A stretch of 50,551 nucleotides of DNA from Pseudonocardia sulfidoxydans NBRC 16205 (GCF_007989085.1 NZ_BJVJ01000045.1:1-50551), one strand, 5' to 3'; shown: positions 41,154 to 50,489, counted from the stretch's first letter. A program made the numbers and translations. Notes: generated by a model from the sequence alone, not told the origin.

Positions 41154-44100
41154 ATGCTGCAGGTCAACCTGCTGGGGGAGCAGTCGGTCACCGACGACGA
41201 CGGACGCGTCCGGGCGCGGTCGTCGCGGGCGTTGCTGCTGGTCGCCTACCTCGTCGTGCACGCCGGTGTGCCGCAGACCCGTCAGCACCTGGCCGCGCTG
41301 TTCTGGCCCGACTCCGCCGACGACCAGGCGCTGACCAACCTGCGTCGCGAGCTGCACCGCGTGAAGGCGATGCTCGGCGACGACCCCGCGCTCGTCGTCA
41401 CGGCCCGCGACCTGTGCTGGACCGACTCGCCCACCTGCCGGGCCGACGTGCGCTCGTTCGCGCTGGTCCGGGCCGCGGCCCGCGCGGCCGCGGCGGCCGG
41501 CGACGAGGAACAGCAGCTGGCCAGGGCGGGCGCGGCCGTGGCCTGCTACCGCGGTGAGTTCATGCCCGGCGGGTTCGACGACTGGGTGCTCGACGCGCGT
41601 GCCGAGCTGGAACAGCAGTGCGTCGACCTGCTGGACATGATCGCCGGCCGCGACACCGGTGACGCCGCGATCGCGGCCGCGCGCAGGCGGGTCGGGCTGC
41701 GGCCCCTGGAGGAGCCCGGCTACCGCAGGCTGATGGAGCTGCAGGCCGCGGCGGGGGACCGGGCGGCCGCCGTCAGCACCTACCACCGGTGCGCGTCGGT
41801 GCTCGAACGCGAGCTGGGCGTCGACCCCGACCCGCGGACCCGGGCGACGCTCGAGCGGCTGCTGGCACCCACCGCGCCGCAGACGGCCCCACCTGCCCGG
41901 GTGCGGTCCGGGCCCGCCGCCGCACGGCTCGTCGGACGCACCGACGAACTGGCCCGGCTGCGCGCGGCCTGGCGGGCCGCGGCCGACCGGCCGGGGCTGG
42001 TCGTCGTGCGCGGCGAGCCGGGCGTCGGCAAGTCCCGGCTGGTGGCCGAGCTGGCCGCCGAGTGCCGGCGGGCGGGCGCGGTCGTCGCCGTCACCCAGGG
42101 GTTCGGCAGCGCGGGCAGGCTCGCGCTCGCGCCGGTCGCGGACTGGCTGCGCGCACCGGAGATCCGGGCCGCGACACAGCGTCTCGACCCGGTCCGCCAG
42201 GCCGAGATCGACCGGCTCGTCCCGTCCGCGGGCACCCCCGAGGCGACGACCGACACCTGGCAGGGCCACCGGCTCTTCGACGCCGTGACCCGGGCACTGG
42301 TGGCCGTCGACCGGCCCCTGCTGCTGGTCGTCGACAACCTGCACTGGTGCGACCAGGAGACGCTGGCGTTCCTCACCTTCTGCCTCGGCGCCGCCACGGG
42401 CGCGCCGCTGCTGGTCGCCGCCACCGCCCGCGATGCCGACCCCGACCAGGAGCCGGGGCTGCCCGAGTGGCTCGCCCGGATGCGCACGACGCAGGGGCTC
42501 ACCGAGATCGAGGTCCACCCCTTCGAGGTCGCCGACACCGCCACGCTCGCCGCGGCGGCCACCGGGCACCCCCTCGACGACGACGCCGCGGCCCTGCTGC
42601 AGGCCACGACCGGTGGCTTCCCGCTGCACGTCGTCGAGGCGGTGCGGTGTGTCGACCCCGGCGACCCCGGCGACCTCGGCAGCGTCCTGCGGCACCGGCT
42701 CGACGCCGTGAGCCCGCCCGCCCGCGCGGTCGCGGGCCTCGCCGCCGCGGTCGGCCGCGACTTCACCCTCGACCTGCTCGGTGCCGCCTCCGACCTGCCC
42801 GACGACGCCGTCGTCGCCGCCGTCGACGAGCTGTGGCGGCAGCGGATCCTGCGCGAGACCTGGGACGGCTACGACTTCGCGCACGACCTGCTGCGCGCCT
42901 GCGCCTACGAGCAGGCCGGCCCACCCACGCGCTGGCTGTCGCACCGCCGCGTCGCCCGGGCGCTGGAGGTCCTGCACGCCGGCGACCTCGACGCGGTCTC
43001 GGCACAGCTCGCCGAGCAGTACGCCCGCGGCGGACGCGGCGCCCGCGCCGTCGGCTGGTACCGGCGCGCGGCCGCCGTCGCGAGCGGCCGGTACGCGCAC
43101 GCCGAGGCCGTCCGGCTCCTCGACGAGGCACGCTCGGCCCTGGCCGCGGCCCCGGCGGGCCGGGGCCGCGACACCGACGAGCTCGCCGTGCTGGAGGCGA
43201 CGGCGGCGCCGCTCAACGCGCTCCACGGCTACTCCTCGCCGCGGCTGCGCGACACCCTGGAACGCTCGGTCGAGCTGGCCACCGCACTCGGCGACCGCGG
43301 GGCGACGCTCTCGGGCCTCGTCGGGCTGTGGTCGTCGCAGTTCGTGAGCGGCGACGTGACCGCCGCGCACGTCACCGCCTCGCGCGCCCTCGGCCTCGTC
43401 GACGCCGGCTCGGAGCTCGCCGGGCCGGCCCACTTCGCGGTGGGTGGTTCGGAGCTGATCCTGGGCCGTCCCGCGGAGGCGCTGCGCCACCTCGACCGGT
43501 CCGCCGAGATCGGGGGCAACCCACCGCTGTCGGTCGGCACCCGCTCCGACGTGCACGGCCGCGCATTCGCCGCGCACGCGCACTGGCTGCTCGGCCACGA
43601 CGAGGCGGCGCTGACGACGTGCCGGGACGCGATCGAGCTGGCACGCACCACCGGCAGCTCCTACGGCCTCGCCGTGGCGCTCGGCTACGGCGCCGTCACC
43701 CACCAGCTGCGCGACGACCGCGACGCGCTGCGCGACACCGTCGCCGAGCTGCGCGAGCTGTGCGCGCGCTTCGACTTCACCTACTACCGCGAATGGGCGA
43801 TGGTCCTCGACGGCTGGTGCCGCGGCGGAGCGGCCGGTGCCGACCTCGCCGACCGCGGGATCGAGGGGCTGACCGGCAAGGCCGCGCTCGTGCGGATGCC
43901 GTACTGGCTGTCGCTGCGCGCCGACCTCGCGGCCCGCGACGGTCGCACCGGTGAGGCGCGGACGACCCTGGACGCCGCCGTCGCCGGGGTCCGGGCGCGC
44001 GACGAGAGCTGGTGGCTGCCCGAGGCGCTGCGGATGCGCGCCGCCCATGACGACGACCACGACACCGCCGCCGAACGGCTCGCCACCGCCGCCCGGCTCG

Positions 44101-44201
44101 CCGCCGACCAGGGCAGCGTGGCGCTGTTGCGGCGCTGCCTCGCCGATTTCACCGCCCGCGGTGTTCCCGCACCCGAGGTCGGTCTCCCCGAAGCGGGCTG
44201 A
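41154..44201 (+). CDS. BTAD-AAA ATPase-TPR transcriptional regulator
   Basis: A 1015-residue regulator from the ATG at 41154, with GGAGGAG 5 nt upstream. Residues 1-95 are a SARP-like winged helix (LLGEQSVTDDDGRVRARSSRAL, FWPDSADDQALTNLRRELHRVK; landmarks only). About 100-240 form the BTAD domain (GYRRLMELQAAAGDRAAAVSTY, LERELGVDPDPRTRA). The AAA domain has VGRTDELARL, Walker A GEPGVGKSRLVAELA near 290 and Walker B LLLVVDNLHW. The C-terminal half is TPR-like helices. A LuxR helix-turn-helix is absent at the C-terminus. Such proteins activate secondary-metabolite or transport genes; the MFS gene downstream is a possible target. Confidence 0.9.
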   Translation: MLQVNLLGEQSVTDDDGRVRARSSRALLLVAYLVVHAGVPQTRQHLAALFWPDSADDQALTNLRRELHRVKAMLGDDPALVVTARDLCWTDSPTCRADVRSFALVRAAARAAAAAGDEEQQLARAGAAVACYRGEFMPGGFDDWVLDARAELEQQCVDLLDMIAGRDTGDAAIAAARRRVGLRPLEEPGYRRLMELQAAAGDRAAAVSTYHRCASVLERELGVDPDPRTRATLERLLAPTAPQTAPPARVRSGPAAARLVGRTDELARLRAAWRAAADRPGLVVVRGEPGVGKSRLVAELAAECRRAGAVVAVTQGFGSAGRLALAPVADWLRAPEIRAATQRLDPVRQAEIDRLVPSAGTPEATTDTWQGHRLFDAVTRALVAVDRPLLLVVDNLHWCDQETLAFLTFCLGAATGAPLLVAATARDADPDQEPGLPEWLARMRTTQGLTEIEVHPFEVADTATLAAAATGHPLDDDAAALLQATTGGFPLHVVEAVRCVDPGDPGDLGSVLRHRLDAVSPPARAVAGLAAAVGRDFTLDLLGAASDLPDDAVVAAVDELWRQRILRETWDGYDFAHDLLRACAYEQAGPPTRWLSHRRVARALEVLHAGDLDAVSAQLAEQYARGGRGARAVGWYRRAAAVASGRYAHAEAVRLLDEARSALAAAPAGRGRDTDELAVLEATAAPLNALHGYSSPRLRDTLERSVELATALGDRGATLSGLVGLWSSQFVSGDVTAAHVTASRALGLVDAGSELAGPAHFAVGGSELILGRPAEALRHLDRSAEIGGNPPLSVGTRSDVHGRAFAAHAHWLLGHDEAALTTCRDAIELARTTGSSYGLAVALGYGAVTHQLRDDRDALRDTVAELRELCARFDFTYYREWAMVLDGWCRGGAAGADLADRGIEGLTGKAALVRMPYWLSLRADLAARDGRTGEARTTLDAAVAGVRARDESWWLPEALRMRAAHDDDHDTAAERLATAARLAADQGSVALLRRCLADFTARGVPAPEVGLPEAG

Positions 44202-44271
44202 TCCTCGACGGAGGTTCCGGTCGACGGAAGACCCGCTGGCGCGCAACGGCCACGGAACGGATGATCGTCGG

Positions 44272-45492
44272 GTGACGAGCGAGACCCGGACCGTGCCCGC
44301 CCCGGACCGGACCCGTCCGCCGCTGCGGCAGATCGTCGCACTCGGCGGGCTGTCGATGTTCGGGCCGCTGTCGATGGACCTGTACCTGCCCGGTCTGCCC
44401 GAGCTGACCGACGACCTGCACACCAGCGAGGCGACCGCCCAGCTCACGATGTCGCTGTGCATGGTCGGGCTCGCCGTCGGCCAGCTGATCGCCGGGCCGC
44501 TGTCGGACCGCCGTGGCCGCCGGACACCGCTGCTGGTCGGTGTCGCCCTGTTCGCGGTGACGTCGCTGGCCTGCGCGTTCGCGCCGTCGATCGAGGTGCT
44601 GCTGGTGCTGCGGCTGGTCGGCGGGCTCGCGGGCGCGGTCGGGATCGTCGTCGCCCGGGCGATGGTGCGCGACCAGTGGGAGGGGCGGGCCGCCGCACGG
44701 GTGTTCGCCCTGCTCATGGTCGTCAGCGGGGCCGCACCCGTGCTCGCTCCGGTGATCGGCAGCCAGCTGTTGCGCGTGACCGACTGGCGCGGCGTGTTCG
44801 TGGTGCTCGCCGGCATCGGGGTGGTGCTGCTCGTGGCGGCGTGCACGCTGCCCGAGACGTTGCCGCCCGCCCGGCGCCGCACCGGCGGGGCGCGGGACAC
44901 GCTGCGCGCGCTGGGCACCGTCGCCCGCGACCGGACCCTCCTCGCCCCGGCCGCGGTCCTCGCCCTCGGGTGCTGCTCGATGTTCGTCTACATCGCGATG
45001 GGCAGCTTCGTGCTGCAGGGCGACGGGTACGGCCTCTCCCCACAGCTCTACGGGATCGTGTTCGCGGTCAACGCGATCGGCATCGTCCTCGCCGGCCGGC
45101 TGTCGGCGTGGCTCGTCGACCGCGTCGGACCGCACCGGCTCCTCGGTGTCGCCGTCGTCGCGGCGCTGGTCGCGGCGCTGGTGCTCGTCGCCGGGGTGCT
45201 CCTGACCCGCTCGGTGTGGGCGGTGCTGCCGCCGCTGTTCGTGATCGTCGGGGCCGTCGGGATGATCATGCCCAACGCCACCGCACTGGCCATGTCCGGC
45301 CAGGGCGCCGCGGCCGGCGCCGCGTCGGCACTGCTCGGGCTGGGCCAGTTCCTGACGGGTGCGCTGATCCCGCCGGCGGCGTCGGCGGGCGGGGTGAGCC
45401 CCCTGGTGATGGCTGTGACGATGGCGGGCACCGCCGCGGCCGCGGTGGTGCTGGCCGTCCCGGTCCTGCGCGCCCGCACCGCCTCACGCTGA
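44272..45492 (+). CDS. MFS drug exporter, Bcr/CflA family
   Basis: A 406-residue transporter with 12 predicted hydrophobic segments. The GTG at 44272 is the start in the correct frame. Helix 1-2 contains SMDLYLPGLPELTDDL, the proton-antiporter signature of Bcr/CflA proteins. The A-motif-like GPLSDRRGRRTPLLVG follows helix 2, and a late VGMIMPNATALAM segment matches multidrug exporters. It probably exports antibiotics or a pathway by-product across the cytoplasmic membrane. It follows the BTAD regulator by 70 bp and ends at a strong terminator. Confidence 0.9.
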   Translation: MTSETRTVPAPDRTRPPLRQIVALGGLSMFGPLSMDLYLPGLPELTDDLHTSEATAQLTMSLCMVGLAVGQLIAGPLSDRRGRRTPLLVGVALFAVTSLACAFAPSIEVLLVLRLVGGLAGAVGIVVARAMVRDQWEGRAAARVFALLMVVSGAAPVLAPVIGSQLLRVTDWRGVFVVLAGIGVVLLVAACTLPETLPPARRRTGGARDTLRALGTVARDRTLLAPAAVLALGCCSMFVYIAMGSFVLQGDGYGLSPQLYGIVFAVNAIGIVLAGRLSAWLVDRVGPHRLLGVAVVAALVAALVLVAGVLLTRSVWAVLPPLFVIVGAVGMIMPNATALAMSGQGAAAGAASALLGLGQFLTGALIPPAASAGGVSPLVMAVTMAGTAAAAVVLAVPVLRARTASR

Positions 45493-45536
45493 TCCGGTGC
45501 GTAGGGCGAGGTCGCCGTCGCCGTACGCACCGGATC
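45491..45536. terminator. strong bidirectional stem-loop terminator
   Basis: GATCCGGTGCGTA (45491-45503) and TACGCACCGGATC (45524-45536) pair perfectly over 13 bp with a 20-nt loop. The left arm begins inside the stop codon of the MFS gene, and the right arm ends 8 bp before the stop of the convergent folD. Confidence 0.85.
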
Positions 45537-45544
45537 CGGGTGGG

Positions 45545-46414
45545 TCAGGCGGTGGCGCGCTCCGCGCACTCCACGGCGTTGCGGAACAGCATGGCGACGG
45601 TCGTCGGGCCGACACCGCCGACCCGCGGGGTGATCGCGCCCGCGACCTCGGCGACGGCGTCGTCGACATCGCTGAGCAGCTTCCGCCCCGAGTACCGGAC
45701 CCCGCCGCCCACGACGACCGCGCCCGGTCGCACGTGCTCGGGCCGGATGATCCCCGGCACGCCGACCGCGGCGACGAGGATGTCGGCCTCGCGGGTGTGC
45801 CGGTCCCAGTCGGGCACGTGCGAATGCACGACGGTGACCGCGGCGTCGGCCGTCGCCCGCTTCTGCGAGAGCAGCAGCGCCAACGGGCGGCCGAGCGTCG
45901 CACCCCGCCCGAGGATCACGACGTGCCGGCCCGCGACCGGGACCTCGTGGTGGGCCAGCAGCGCCTCGATGCCCGCGGGCGTGCAGGGCACCGGCCCGGG
46001 CAGCCCGGCGGCGAGGCGGCCCAGGTTGAGCGGGTGCATCCCGTCGACGTCCTGCTCGGGGTCCATGACGGCGAGTGCGGCCTCGTGGTCGAGATGGGCC
46101 GGCAGCGGGTGCTGCACGAGCAGCGCGTGCGCACCGGACTCGGCGCCGAACGCCGTGATGACGGCGTGCAGGTCGGCCTGCGACGCCGTCGCCGGCAGAT
46201 GCTCGTGGAACGACTCGAATCCCAGCTCGGCCGCGGTGCGCTGCTTGATGCGGATGTAGCCGGCCGACGCGTCGTCGTCACCGACGAGGATCGTGGCCAG
46301 CCCCGGGGCGGTGCCGCGGGCGCGCAGCGCGGCGACGCGCTCGCGGACGTCGGCGAGGACTGCCTCTGCGACGGGAGCTCCGGGCAGCAGGCGGGCGGTC
46401 GTGGGCGCGGACAT
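45545..46414 (-). CDS. folD: methylenetetrahydrofolate dehydrogenase/cyclohydrolase FolD
   Basis: A 289-residue bifunctional folate enzyme of normal length. The ATG at 46414 has GAGGAG 5 nt upstream. Active-site motifs are VGDDDASAGYIRIKQRTAAELG (Tyr-x-x-x-Lys; cited as landmark YIRIK), LLVQHPLPAHLD, DVDGMHP, GPVPCTPAGIEALL and the NADP site GRGATLGRPLALLL. The typical SxxVGxP reads GRGATLGRP, a conservative variant. It interconverts methylene-, methenyl- and formyl-tetrahydrofolate. Formate released by NicX/NicD could feed the same pool, but this gene lies 30 kb away and may simply be housekeeping or a paralogue. Confidence 0.92.
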   Translation of the reverse strand: MSAPTTARLLPGAPVAEAVLADVRERVAALRARGTAPGLATILVGDDDASAGYIRIKQRTAAELGFESFHEHLPATASQADLHAVITAFGAESGAHALLVQHPLPAHLDHEAALAVMDPEQDVDGMHPLNLGRLAAGLPGPVPCTPAGIEALLAHHEVPVAGRHVVILGRGATLGRPLALLLSQKRATADAAVTVVHSHVPDWDRHTREADILVAAVGVPGIIRPEHVRPGAVVVGGGVRYSGRKLLSDVDDAVAEVAGAITPRVGGVGPTTVAMLFRNAVECAERATA

Positions 46415-46573
46415 CGCGGCTCCTCGGCACTGCGGACCCAGGCGGTCGATCCGCGCGTCGATCAGCTCCCCGGTGGTTGCCCACCCGCCGGCCGCCAGTC
46501 GCGTTGCCGGACCAGTATGGCGACCGGGCACGACGGTGGCGACATCCGGACGACGTGGATCACAACCTCACGG

Positions 46574-46912
46574 TCAGTTCAGGTGGTGACGCCAGTCGGC
46601 GGGGACCCGGTCGGCCGGACCCGGAACGGCCTGGTCCAGCGGGCGGTGCTGCGGATCGGCCAGCACCGGGCCGGCGACGGCACGTTCGGTGCTGAAGTCC
46701 CAGAACCAGTCCTCACCGGGCTCGTAGCTCCGCATCACGTGGTGCCCGGTCGCGGCGGCGTGCCCCCTGGCGTGCCGCGACGGTGACGAGTCGCAGCAGC
46801 CCACGTGCCCGCACGACGCGCAGCGCCGCAGGTGCAACCACCAGCCACCGGCCTCGTCGCACTCGACGCAGCCGGGGCCGGACGGTGCGACCGCCGGATC
46901 GATGTCCGTCAT
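46574..46912 (-). CDS. UBP-type zinc-finger protein
   Basis: A 112-residue protein whose ATG at 46912 overlaps the kinase stop (ATGA). The UBP zinc finger covers about residues 15-75: CVECDEAGGWWLHLRRC, CGHVGCCDSS, HARGHAAATGHHVMRS and a terminal YEPGEDWFWDF. Eukaryotic UBP fingers bind ubiquitin C-termini; bacterial single-domain versions occur beside redox or signalling genes and their partners are unknown. It is the third gene of the REC-TrxR/kinase operon, so it may sense or relay a signal to that pair. Confidence 0.9.
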   Translation of the reverse strand: MTDIDPAVAPSGPGCVECDEAGGWWLHLRRCASCGHVGCCDSSPSRHARGHAAATGHHVMRSYEPGEDWFWDFSTERAVAGPVLADPQHRPLDQAVPGPADRVPADWRHHLN

Positions 46913-48378
46913 TGCGTTGCCTCCTCGGCTGCCTCGTCCGCACTGGGCTGCAGCGGCAGCCGCACCCGGAACCGGGTGTCGCCCGGCACCGACTCGACGC
47001 CCATGTCGCCACGGTGGCGGTTCACCACGATCCGCCACGAGATGTCCAGGCCCAGCCCGGTCCCCTCGCCGAACGGTTTCGTCGTGAAGAACGGCTCGAA
47101 GATGCGGCTCCGGATGCCGGTGGGGATGCCGGGCCCGGTGTCGCCGATCTCCACGAGCGCCCGGTCGCCGTCACGCGCCGTCCGCACCGTGAGGGTGCCG
47201 GCGCCGCCCATCGCCGCGACCGCGTTGTCGATGACGTTCGTCCACACCTGGTTGAGCTCGGCGGCGTAGACGGGCACCGGCGGAAGCGACCGGTCGTAGT
47301 CCTTCACGACGCGGACGTCGCCGATCTTGCGCGCCAGCATCACGAGCGTGGAGTCGAGCAGCTCGTGCAGGTCCGTCGTCCGGTACGGGGCGCGGTCCAT
47401 CTGCGAGTACTGCTTGGCCGCACCGACGAGCGTCGACACCCGGGTCGTCGAGTCGGCGATCTCGTTCATCAGCAGCTCGGTCTCGACCGTGTAGTTCAGC
47501 CAGCGCACCGCGCCCTCGAGCGCACCGGACAGACCCGCGGCCTCCGCCCGGGCGACGACCTGCTCGAACCAGTCGATGTCGAGCCCGGCCTGCACGAACG
47601 TCGGCGAGAGATCCCAGCCGTCGGCGATGCCGTGGTCGTCGAACCAGTCCGACAGGGCGTCCTCGCGGTCGCCCGCCTCGATCGGGGTGAGCGTCGGCGC
47701 CTTCGCGACGCGCTCCGCCGCCTCCTCCTGGATCTCGGTCAACGCCTGCAGCGCGACCCGGTTGAGCGAGCCGCCCGCGATCATCCCGAGCTTGTGGCGC
47801 ATCCCCGCCACCCGCTCGCGCAGCAGCGCCGTCGCCCGCACCGCCGCGGCCGCGGGGTTGTTGAGCTCGTGGGTCAGCCCCGCCGACAACGACCCCAGCG
47901 CCAGCAGGCGTTCACGCTGGCTGACGGCCTGCTGCGTGTTCTGGATGCCGAAGAACAGACCCTCCAGCAGGTGCAGCGCCATCGGGAACCACTGGCGCAT
48001 CATCTCCTGCAGCGCGGTGGCGTCGAGGACGAAGAACGTCGACGGGCGCGTCACCCGCAACGTGTTGTTGTAGGTCTGCGGCACCCGGTCACCCAGGTAG
48101 GCGTGCCACGCCCCGGCGTACACGCCGGGTTGCTCGGTCCGCTCGACCTCGACGTCCTCGTCGCCGGAGCGTCGCTGCAGCACCACCGCGCCCTCGACGA
48201 GCACGTAGAAGCACGTCGCGACGTCACCCTCGGTGTAGACCGGCCCCACCGGGAACCGCTCGACCGAACCCTCCCGGCACAGCCAGTCGAGCTGGTCGTC
48301 GGACAGCTTCTCGAACAGGAACAGCCCACGCAGCAACGAGGGCGTGCAGTCGGGCACCACCTGCTCCGGGGCGCTCAC
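46909..48378 (-). CDS. cNMP-binding-domain sensor histidine kinase
   Basis: A 489-residue soluble kinase with no membrane segment. Residues about 15-135 form a cyclic-nucleotide-binding-like beta roll (LFLFEKLSDDQLDWLCREG, YTEGDVATCFYVLVEGAVVL). The dimerisation/phospho-acceptor region has LGSLSAGLTHELNNPAAAA (His in THELNNP near 169). The catalytic domain shows N-box ELNQVWTNVIDNAVAAM, GDTGPGIP and FFTTKPFGEGTGLGLDISW. The GTG at 48378 overlaps the upstream stop by 4 bp. The operon partner has a receiver domain, so a phosphorelay to that protein is probable. Confidence 0.92.
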   Translation of the reverse strand: MSAPEQVVPDCTPSLLRGLFLFEKLSDDQLDWLCREGSVERFPVGPVYTEGDVATCFYVLVEGAVVLQRRSGDEDVEVERTEQPGVYAGAWHAYLGDRVPQTYNNTLRVTRPSTFFVLDATALQEMMRQWFPMALHLLEGLFFGIQNTQQAVSQRERLLALGSLSAGLTHELNNPAAAAVRATALLRERVAGMRHKLGMIAGGSLNRVALQALTEIQEEAAERVAKAPTLTPIEAGDREDALSDWFDDHGIADGWDLSPTFVQAGLDIDWFEQVVARAEAAGLSGALEGAVRWLNYTVETELLMNEIADSTTRVSTLVGAAKQYSQMDRAPYRTTDLHELLDSTLVMLARKIGDVRVVKDYDRSLPPVPVYAAELNQVWTNVIDNAVAAMGGAGTLTVRTARDGDRALVEIGDTGPGIPTGIRSRIFEPFFTTKPFGEGTGLGLDISWRIVVNRHRGDMGVESVPGDTRFRVRLPLQPSADEAAEEATQ

Positions 48379-50051
48379 GACCGCTCCAGGTACCGGTGCA
48401 CCAGCGACACGGCCATCGCCCCGTCGCCGACCGCCGACGCGACCCGTTTCACCGACTCGGCCCGCGCGTCACCGGCGACGAAGACCCCCGGCTGGCTCGT
48501 CTCCAACAGGTACGGGTCGCGGTCCAGCGGCCAGCCCGCCGGACGCGCACCGCCCGACAACAGGTCCGGGCCGGCGAGCACGAACCCCGCCCGGTCACGG
48601 GCGACGAGCCCGTCGAGCCAGTCCGTCCGCGGGGCCGCGCCGATGAACACGAACAGCCACGGCGCGTCGACGACCTCCTCCGCGCCGGTCTGACGGTCGC
48701 GCAGCCGCAGCCGCTCCAGGTGGCCGTCGCCCTCGGCCTCGACCACCTCGGTGCCCGTGCGCACCGTGATCTCGGGGATGCCCGCGATCTGCTCGATCAG
48801 GTAGTGCGACATCGACGCCTCCAACGACGGCCCGCGCACCAGCAGCGTCACCGACTTCGCGTGCCGCGAGAAGTACACCGCCGCCTGCCCGGCCGAGTTC
48901 GCGCCGCCGACGATGTACACGTCGTCGCCGGTGCAGCTCGACGCCTGGCTCAGCGCCGACCCGTAGTGGACGCCGCGCCCGGCCAGCTCCGCGAGCCCCG
49001 GCGCGGCCAGCTCCCGGTAGGACACACCCGTCGCCAGCACCACCGCGTGCGCGGTGATCGCCGACCCGTCGGCGAACCGCACCGTGCGCCCCGACCCGTC
49101 GACGTCGAGGCCGACGACGTCGCGTGCCGTGAGTACCTCCGCGCCCATCCGCACCGCCTGCCGCCGGGCCCGGTCGGTCAGCTGCGCGCCGGACACCCCG
49201 TCGGGGAAGCCCAGGTAGTTCTCGATCCGCGAGCTCTGCCCGGCCTGCCCGCCCGTCGCCGTGCGCTCCACGAGCACCGTCCGCAGGCCCTCCGACGCCC
49301 CGTACACCGCCGCGCCCAGCCCCGCCGGGCCACCACCGATGACGACGAGGTCGTAGAACTCCGACGCCGGCGTCGTCGACAACCCGACCCGCTCGGCCAG
49401 CTCCGCGTCGCCCGGGGCGACCAGCGTCTCCCCGGCCGGGGTCACGACCACCGGCAACGTCTCCCCGTCGAGGTTCGCCGCCGCCAGCAGCCGCGCGGCC
49501 TCCGGGGCGTCGCACGGGTACCAGCGGTAGGGCACCTGGTTGCGCGCCAGGAAGTCCCGCACCTCGTTGGAGCGCGCCGACCAGCGGTGCCCGACGACCC
49601 GTGTCTCGCACACCGGGCGCCGGTCCGACGACCGCCACGCCTCCAGCAGCGCGTCGAGCACCGGGTAGAGCTTCTCCTCCGGCGGGTCCCACGGCTTGAG
49701 CAGGTAATGGTCGAGATCGACGACGTTGATCGCCGTGATCGCCGCGTCCGTGTCGGCGTAGGCCGTCAGCAGCACCCGGCGCGCCACCGGGTACAGGTCC
49801 ATCGCCGCCTCCAGGAACTGCAGCCCGTCCATGCCGGGCATCCGGAAGTCGGCCAGCAGCACGGCGACGTCGTCACCGCGCAACGTCATCTCGCGCAACG
49901 CCTCCAGCGCCTGCTCGCCCGACTCGGCGCGCACGATCCGGTGGTGCTCGCCGTACCTGCGTCGCAGGTCGCGGGCCACGGCACGAGACACCGAGGGATC
50001 GTCGTCGACCGTGACGATCGCGGGCCGGGCCGGGATCAGACTCGCCGTCAT
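48375..50051 (-). CDS. fused response regulator / thioredoxin-reductase-like protein
   Basis: A 558-residue fusion. Residues 8-140 are a receiver domain with Asp16-18, phospho-acceptor Asp68 (ADFRMPGMDG), Thr96 and Lys119 (LLKPW). About 145-225 is glutaredoxin-like (NEVRDFLARNQVPYRWYPCD) but without CxxC. From 232 onwards is a thioredoxin-reductase-like flavoprotein with FAD motif GGGPAG (239-244), NADPH motif GGANSAGQA and the C-terminal FAD part VFVAGDAR. The CATC redox pair is replaced by a single Cys373 in SSCTG, so classical thioredoxin reduction is unlikely. It is first of three overlapping genes with a kinase and a UBP finger. Confidence 0.92.
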   Translation of the reverse strand: MTASLIPARPAIVTVDDDPSVSRAVARDLRRRYGEHHRIVRAESGEQALEALREMTLRGDDVAVLLADFRMPGMDGLQFLEAAMDLYPVARRVLLTAYADTDAAITAINVVDLDHYLLKPWDPPEEKLYPVLDALLEAWRSSDRRPVCETRVVGHRWSARSNEVRDFLARNQVPYRWYPCDAPEAARLLAAANLDGETLPVVVTPAGETLVAPGDAELAERVGLSTTPASEFYDLVVIGGGPAGLGAAVYGASEGLRTVLVERTATGGQAGQSSRIENYLGFPDGVSGAQLTDRARRQAVRMGAEVLTARDVVGLDVDGSGRTVRFADGSAITAHAVVLATGVSYRELAAPGLAELAGRGVHYGSALSQASSCTGDDVYIVGGANSAGQAAVYFSRHAKSVTLLVRGPSLEASMSHYLIEQIAGIPEITVRTGTEVVEAEGDGHLERLRLRDRQTGAEEVVDAPWLFVFIGAAPRTDWLDGLVARDRAGFVLAGPDLLSGGARPAGWPLDRDPYLLETSQPGVFVAGDARAESVKRVASAVGDGAMAVSLVHRYLERS

Positions 50052-50088
50052 ACCGTCGAGTCTGCCAAGCCCGTCCAGCCCCTTCCCG

Positions 50089-50147
50089 CCGAGTTCGACA
50101 GGAGACTGGTTCGATCATGGTCCGGGGCAGTCTCAGGTCGAACTCGG
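50089..50147. promoter_or_regulatory. 11-bp inverted repeat upstream of REC-TrxR operon
   Basis: CCGAGTTCGAC (50089-50099) and GTCGAACTCGG (50137-50147) are exact complements separated by 37 nt, and lie 38 to 96 bp before the ATG at 50051. This may be a two-site operator or a long stem-loop in the leader. Confidence 0.5.
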
Positions 50148-50457
50148 TGGAGGTGGAGTCGGCCGTTCCCGGCGAGCCTCCTCATGGGAGCAGGATGCCG
50201 GTGAGCGCGGACCGCACGACGTCGCCCGCGGCCGTCGGGCAGCAGCACGGCAGACAGGTCGTTCACGCGTACCCCTCTCGTCCGGTCCGGACGCTGGGAG
50301 CGGCAGACGCGAGGAGAGGGCGTTCGCGACGTGATCACCCGAGCGGGCGACGGGCCGCCGCCTCGTTCCGCGACGACGTCGAGAGTGTCGTGAGCGCTGT
50401 GGCGAAGCGCTGGTGTCACGCTCGCCGTGTTCTCCTCCACCGAGCGTGTGACCAGTG

Positions 50458-50489
50458 CGCTCGAACAGCGCTGCTCACACGTTCGAGCG
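50458..50489. repeat. hairpin-forming inverted repeat near the right edge
   Basis: CGCTCGAA (50458-50465) and TTCGAGCG (50482-50489) pair perfectly with a 16-nt loop. No gene adjoins it within the window, so its role cannot be assigned. Confidence 0.4.

Noticed and set aside
41091..44918. A 1275-codon minus-strand frame opposite the BTAD regulator and MFS gene
   Set aside because: It spans two well-supported plus-strand genes and is made of low-complexity Arg/Gly/Asp sequence, as expected for an antisense shadow.
50048..50440. A 130-codon minus-strand frame upstream of the REC-TrxR gene
   Set aside because: No ribosome site or motif, and it spans the inverted repeat and promoter region of the operon.
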